Shown here one piece after another: positions 22,101-23,291 of a DNA stretch of 23,291 nucleotides. The notes beneath the pieces were generated by a model that searched no databases, was not told the origin of the DNA, and saw nothing but the letters and a program-made list of their open reading frames with translations. The position numbers and the translations under genes were made by a program. Within the stretch, counting starts at the first letter, position 1. The number at the start of each line of letters is the position of its first letter. Origin of the DNA: a virus; the IMG/VR virus record IMGVR_UViG_3300028829_005240, positions 1-23,291 of that record; one strand, given 5' to 3'.

Positions 22101-23291
22101 GGGTTGGAGGAAGCGTTGTTTCTTACGACTCTAGTTCAAATACCGTTTCTATAAGCGGTTCATCAGATCCAACAGGTGTTGTCAGTGGTGTATCTTTCTT
22201 TGGCGATGACGGAATTTTAACTGGTAATAATACATTTACGTATGACGGTCAAGACATAAGAGTTAGTGGCGCTATATTTTCTAGCAACGCTACATTTAAC
22301 TCATTGTTAAATGTTAGTGGTGTTTCTACGTTTGGTGCAGGAGTAAAAACAAAGCTTAACAGTGAGTCAGATGGCGCAACTATAACCTTTGATATGGATC
22401 AGTCAAATACCCACAGTACAACTCTTGGTGGAAACAGAACTCTTGCTGTATCCAATGTTGATGCTGGACAAAAGTTCACAATAAGGTTAGCGCAAGACGG
22501 CACAGGTAATCGTGAAGTTAATTGGTGGAGTAATATAAACTGGATTATATCTAACAGCGGTGAACCTACACTTAATTCTGGTGTTAATGAGGTAGATTAC
22601 TTTGGTTTTCTTTGTACTAGCGGTGGATATTACGACGGATTCCACATGACAGAGTTAGCCGCAGGCGGCGGAGGCGGAGGCGGAGGAACTACTTACAATA
22701 TTGCTAGCGGCTTACCTTATGCTTCTGGAGAATACTATCTACAAGAGATAAATCAAAACGCAGCGGACATCGTGACGGTTTCTGGGTTGATTGGCACAGG
22801 AGGAGGAACCGGAAGCGGATTGCCATACGCCTCTGGAGATTATTATTTAAACAGTATAAATACGGTCTCTGGTTTAATTCCTAACAATACATTTAACATA
22901 ACTGGTGGTGATGGTAGTAATTACACAATAGATGGAATGGGTCTAAACAGCGCATCCGATCCAACGATGTATTTACACAAAGGGCATACCTATGTATTTA
23001 ATAAAACATTTTCTGGTCATCCATTTGCGGTTTCTGCTACTGATGGTGGTAGCGTCTATTCGGACGCTGACGGAACCAATATAGAAATTGGATCTTCTGC
23101 TGGATCTGTTGCTTTTGAAGTTCCACAAGATGCTCCAGACAAACTTTATTATTATTGTACTGCTCACCCATCTAACATGAAGGGTGTTATTTATACAACT
23201 ACGGATGGTTCTCTTTCAGGATACTTTGAGTCAAGGGTAGATACTAACGCCGCTGATATTATCACGGTTTCTGGTTTAACTGGCGGTGGAG
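19148..23291 (+). CDS. Giant modular tail fibre / virion adhesin, open at right edge
   Basis: An uninterrupted frame of at least 1,381 codons from ATG 19148 to the right edge. The N-terminus MALIIADRVKETTITSGSG with FQTFSDAIGDGNTTYY is a conserved phage virion domain. Further modules follow in order: heptad-like SGYFESRVDQ coiled-coil linkers; an EFLRVRNNTGATIENGTAVL module (about 20540-20910) common in phage fibres; beta-rich GGSF repeats; a helical TLDTLNEIAAALNDD segment; cupredoxin-like domain 1 (21551-21862); a second ESR linker pair; an ATITFDMDQSNTHSTTLGGNRTL beta domain (about 22370-22650); a run of eight glycines (22664-22687); and cupredoxin-like domain 2 (22892-23200) followed by another linker. 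The weak ribosome site (ACGGA) is offset by its own promoter-like motif. No receptor-binding tip is reached. Confidence 0.88.
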   Translation, partial: MALIIADRVKETTITSGSGRITLSGATFGGFQTFSDAIGDGNTTYYCIQNFDKFEIGLGVYRSSDNTLSRDTVLQSSNSDNLISLTGASVVFCVIPADKSLYINESGDAELPVPLTLKRSDSGDYWQTFSTDHSNRVASFYIHESADPTWKIGLKTTSSDMVAPYYAYVSAKDGFVELRGNSSSILSIGDGNSEGLQVNHQFKNVIDIRKNGGEIAIQNLDLNSDETTTAKNTSIAYTVFSVESSASHAADLQTWSVTTDEKASLNQYGDFETVGNVISPSGKFSAVRFNDTSIQTTAGLPYGSGSLIDQNTQNIVTNSGYFQSYIDSRDVAISGWTEGYIDQTSGNLQFEISQVSSDLSSTSGYFESRVDQLDSDVSYVSGIAVFASGHNLQSVTDNGSVTTNAITVNNNITASSGLFDSLDMTPIAEANYPPHQEGVLFYDNENHTLSLYNDEADVTLQLGQEEFLRVRNNTGATIENGTAVLINGAHGNAAPTISGAIANSESSSQVVGLATHSIENNSFGYVTTYGIVRDIDTSSFSAGDEIFLSATEVGSGVNVSPVIPNYKVTIGHVIRSHSNGSVLVQVGHPKLGGGDLKSESVLNLSGVPFVSQIADTTAGGSLTDSLFVFDSGNRQLQLGSGLQLLDGQPSNTTNVLYNDGGDLYFNGSEIGVSGESLDFAGNILTYNNSKGGSFTADLSSLSTFDTSGVSLGYSAGTLTYTNNAGGSFDVDLSSISGDVYAMIVDGAPTTLDTLNEIAAALNDDANLANTLTNLISTTSGNLQTQITSNDGDIATVSGIAAKTFTVTASSSTNYTFDGMGLNSASDPTIYLHKGHTYYFDKQTSSHPLRISASDGGSVYQDADGNNVEITGQGILTFEVPQNAPDKLYYYCTSHPSSMKGLIYTTADGSLSGYFESRADQADADISTVSGLLYDDTAISGYFESRSDESDANNSVVSGLLYNYWTVSDGVNSENILANQQVTFSGVGGSVVSYDSSSNTVSISGSSDPTGVVSGVSFFGDDGILTGNNTFTYDGQDIRVSGAIFSSNATFNSLLNVSGVSTFGAGVKTKLNSESDGATITFDMDQSNTHSTTLGGNRTLAVSNVDAGQKFTIRLAQDGTGNREVNWWSNINWIISNSGEPTLNSGVNEVDYFGFLCTSGGYYDGFHMTELAAGGGGGGGGTTYNIASGLPYASGEYYLQEINQNAADIVTVSGLIGTGGGTGSGLPYASGDYYLNSINTVSGLIPNNTFNITGGDGSNYTIDGMGLNSASDPTMYLHKGHTYVFNKTFSGHPFAVSATDGGSVYSDADGTNIEIGSSAGSVAFEVPQDAPDKLYYYCTAHPSNMKGVIYTTTDGSLSGYFESRVDTNAADIITVSGLTGGG
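21551..21862 (+). other. Cupredoxin-like domain 1 in the giant fibre
   Basis: About 104 residues from KTFTVTASSS to KGLIYTT. The end YYYCTSHPSSMKG has the C-x2-H-x3-M pattern of type I copper loops (as plastocyanin, azurin, amicyanin), and an earlier His in QTSSHPLRIS (near 21680) could be the fourth ligand, with the expected order His...Cys-His-Met. The YLHKGHTYYFD strand matches the start of the fold. Copper binding is plausible but unproven. Confidence 0.65.
22892..23200 (+). other. Cupredoxin-like domain 2 in the giant fibre (duplicate)
   Basis: This repeats domain 1 after 1,341 bases, with identical stretches such as GMGLNSASDPT, YLHKGHTY, PDKLYYYCT and the following DGSLSGYFESR linker. 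The ligand set is again His (SGHPF), C-x2-H-x3-M (CTAHPSNM). Differences lie mostly in loops (for example the residues around the first His), as in a duplication followed by divergence. Confidence 0.65.

Overview
The window is a gene-dense, AT-rich piece of a tailed double-stranded DNA phage (Caudoviricetes). The evidence is a run of small and large terminase, portal, prohead protease/scaffold, decoration and major capsid genes, followed by fibre-type virion genes. Several virion domains (the conserved fibre N-terminus, YadA-like repeats, Cx2H cupredoxin-like modules) are of a kind common in phages of marine and freshwater bacteria. I infer an uncultured aquatic phage. No host can be named, and no tRNA, integrase or attachment site is visible.

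Left part (1-2040): leftward genes. These are the first 29 codons of a gene running off the left edge, a zinc-ribbon HNH endonuclease and a DUF1289 protein. The edge gene has a consensus sigma70 promoter (TTGACA-16-TATAAT). Two gaps (88-469 and 1739-2192) hold direct repeats and hairpins rather than convincing genes.

Middle (2147-8183): rightward genes begin just after the first copy of a recurring GTGTATA promoter-like motif. In order they are a 48-aa peptide, a protein with a virion-type C-terminus, a small sigma factor resembling T4 gp55, a probable small terminase, then a cargo block: methyltransferase, GT29 sialyltransferase-like enzyme, cupin, GDP-mannose 4,6-dehydratase, HNH, ERCC4-type nuclease and ClpP-like protease. 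The cargo separates the two terminase genes by almost 4 kb.

Morphogenesis block (8180-15172): large terminase, portal, a protease-scaffold gene with a strong internal in-frame ribosome site that probably also makes free scaffold (as lambda C/Nu3), decoration protein and major capsid protein. A rho-independent terminator closes the block and the next GTGTATA motif follows at once.

Right part (15236-23291): a small virion protein, a YadA-like fibre, a glycosyltransferase with the DxH and GGE motifs of polypeptide GalNAc-transferases (GT27), a mucin-like protein with long threonine tracts whose ATG lies one base beyond the transferase stop codon, and a giant fibre gene open to the right edge that carries two cupredoxin-like domains.

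Two connected ideas stand out. A phage sigma factor may read the five GTGTATA motifs. The GT27-like enzyme plus the adjacent Thr/Pro/Ala-rich protein may form a self-contained phage O-glycosylation system, perhaps linked to the GDP-sugar and GT29 genes upstream.
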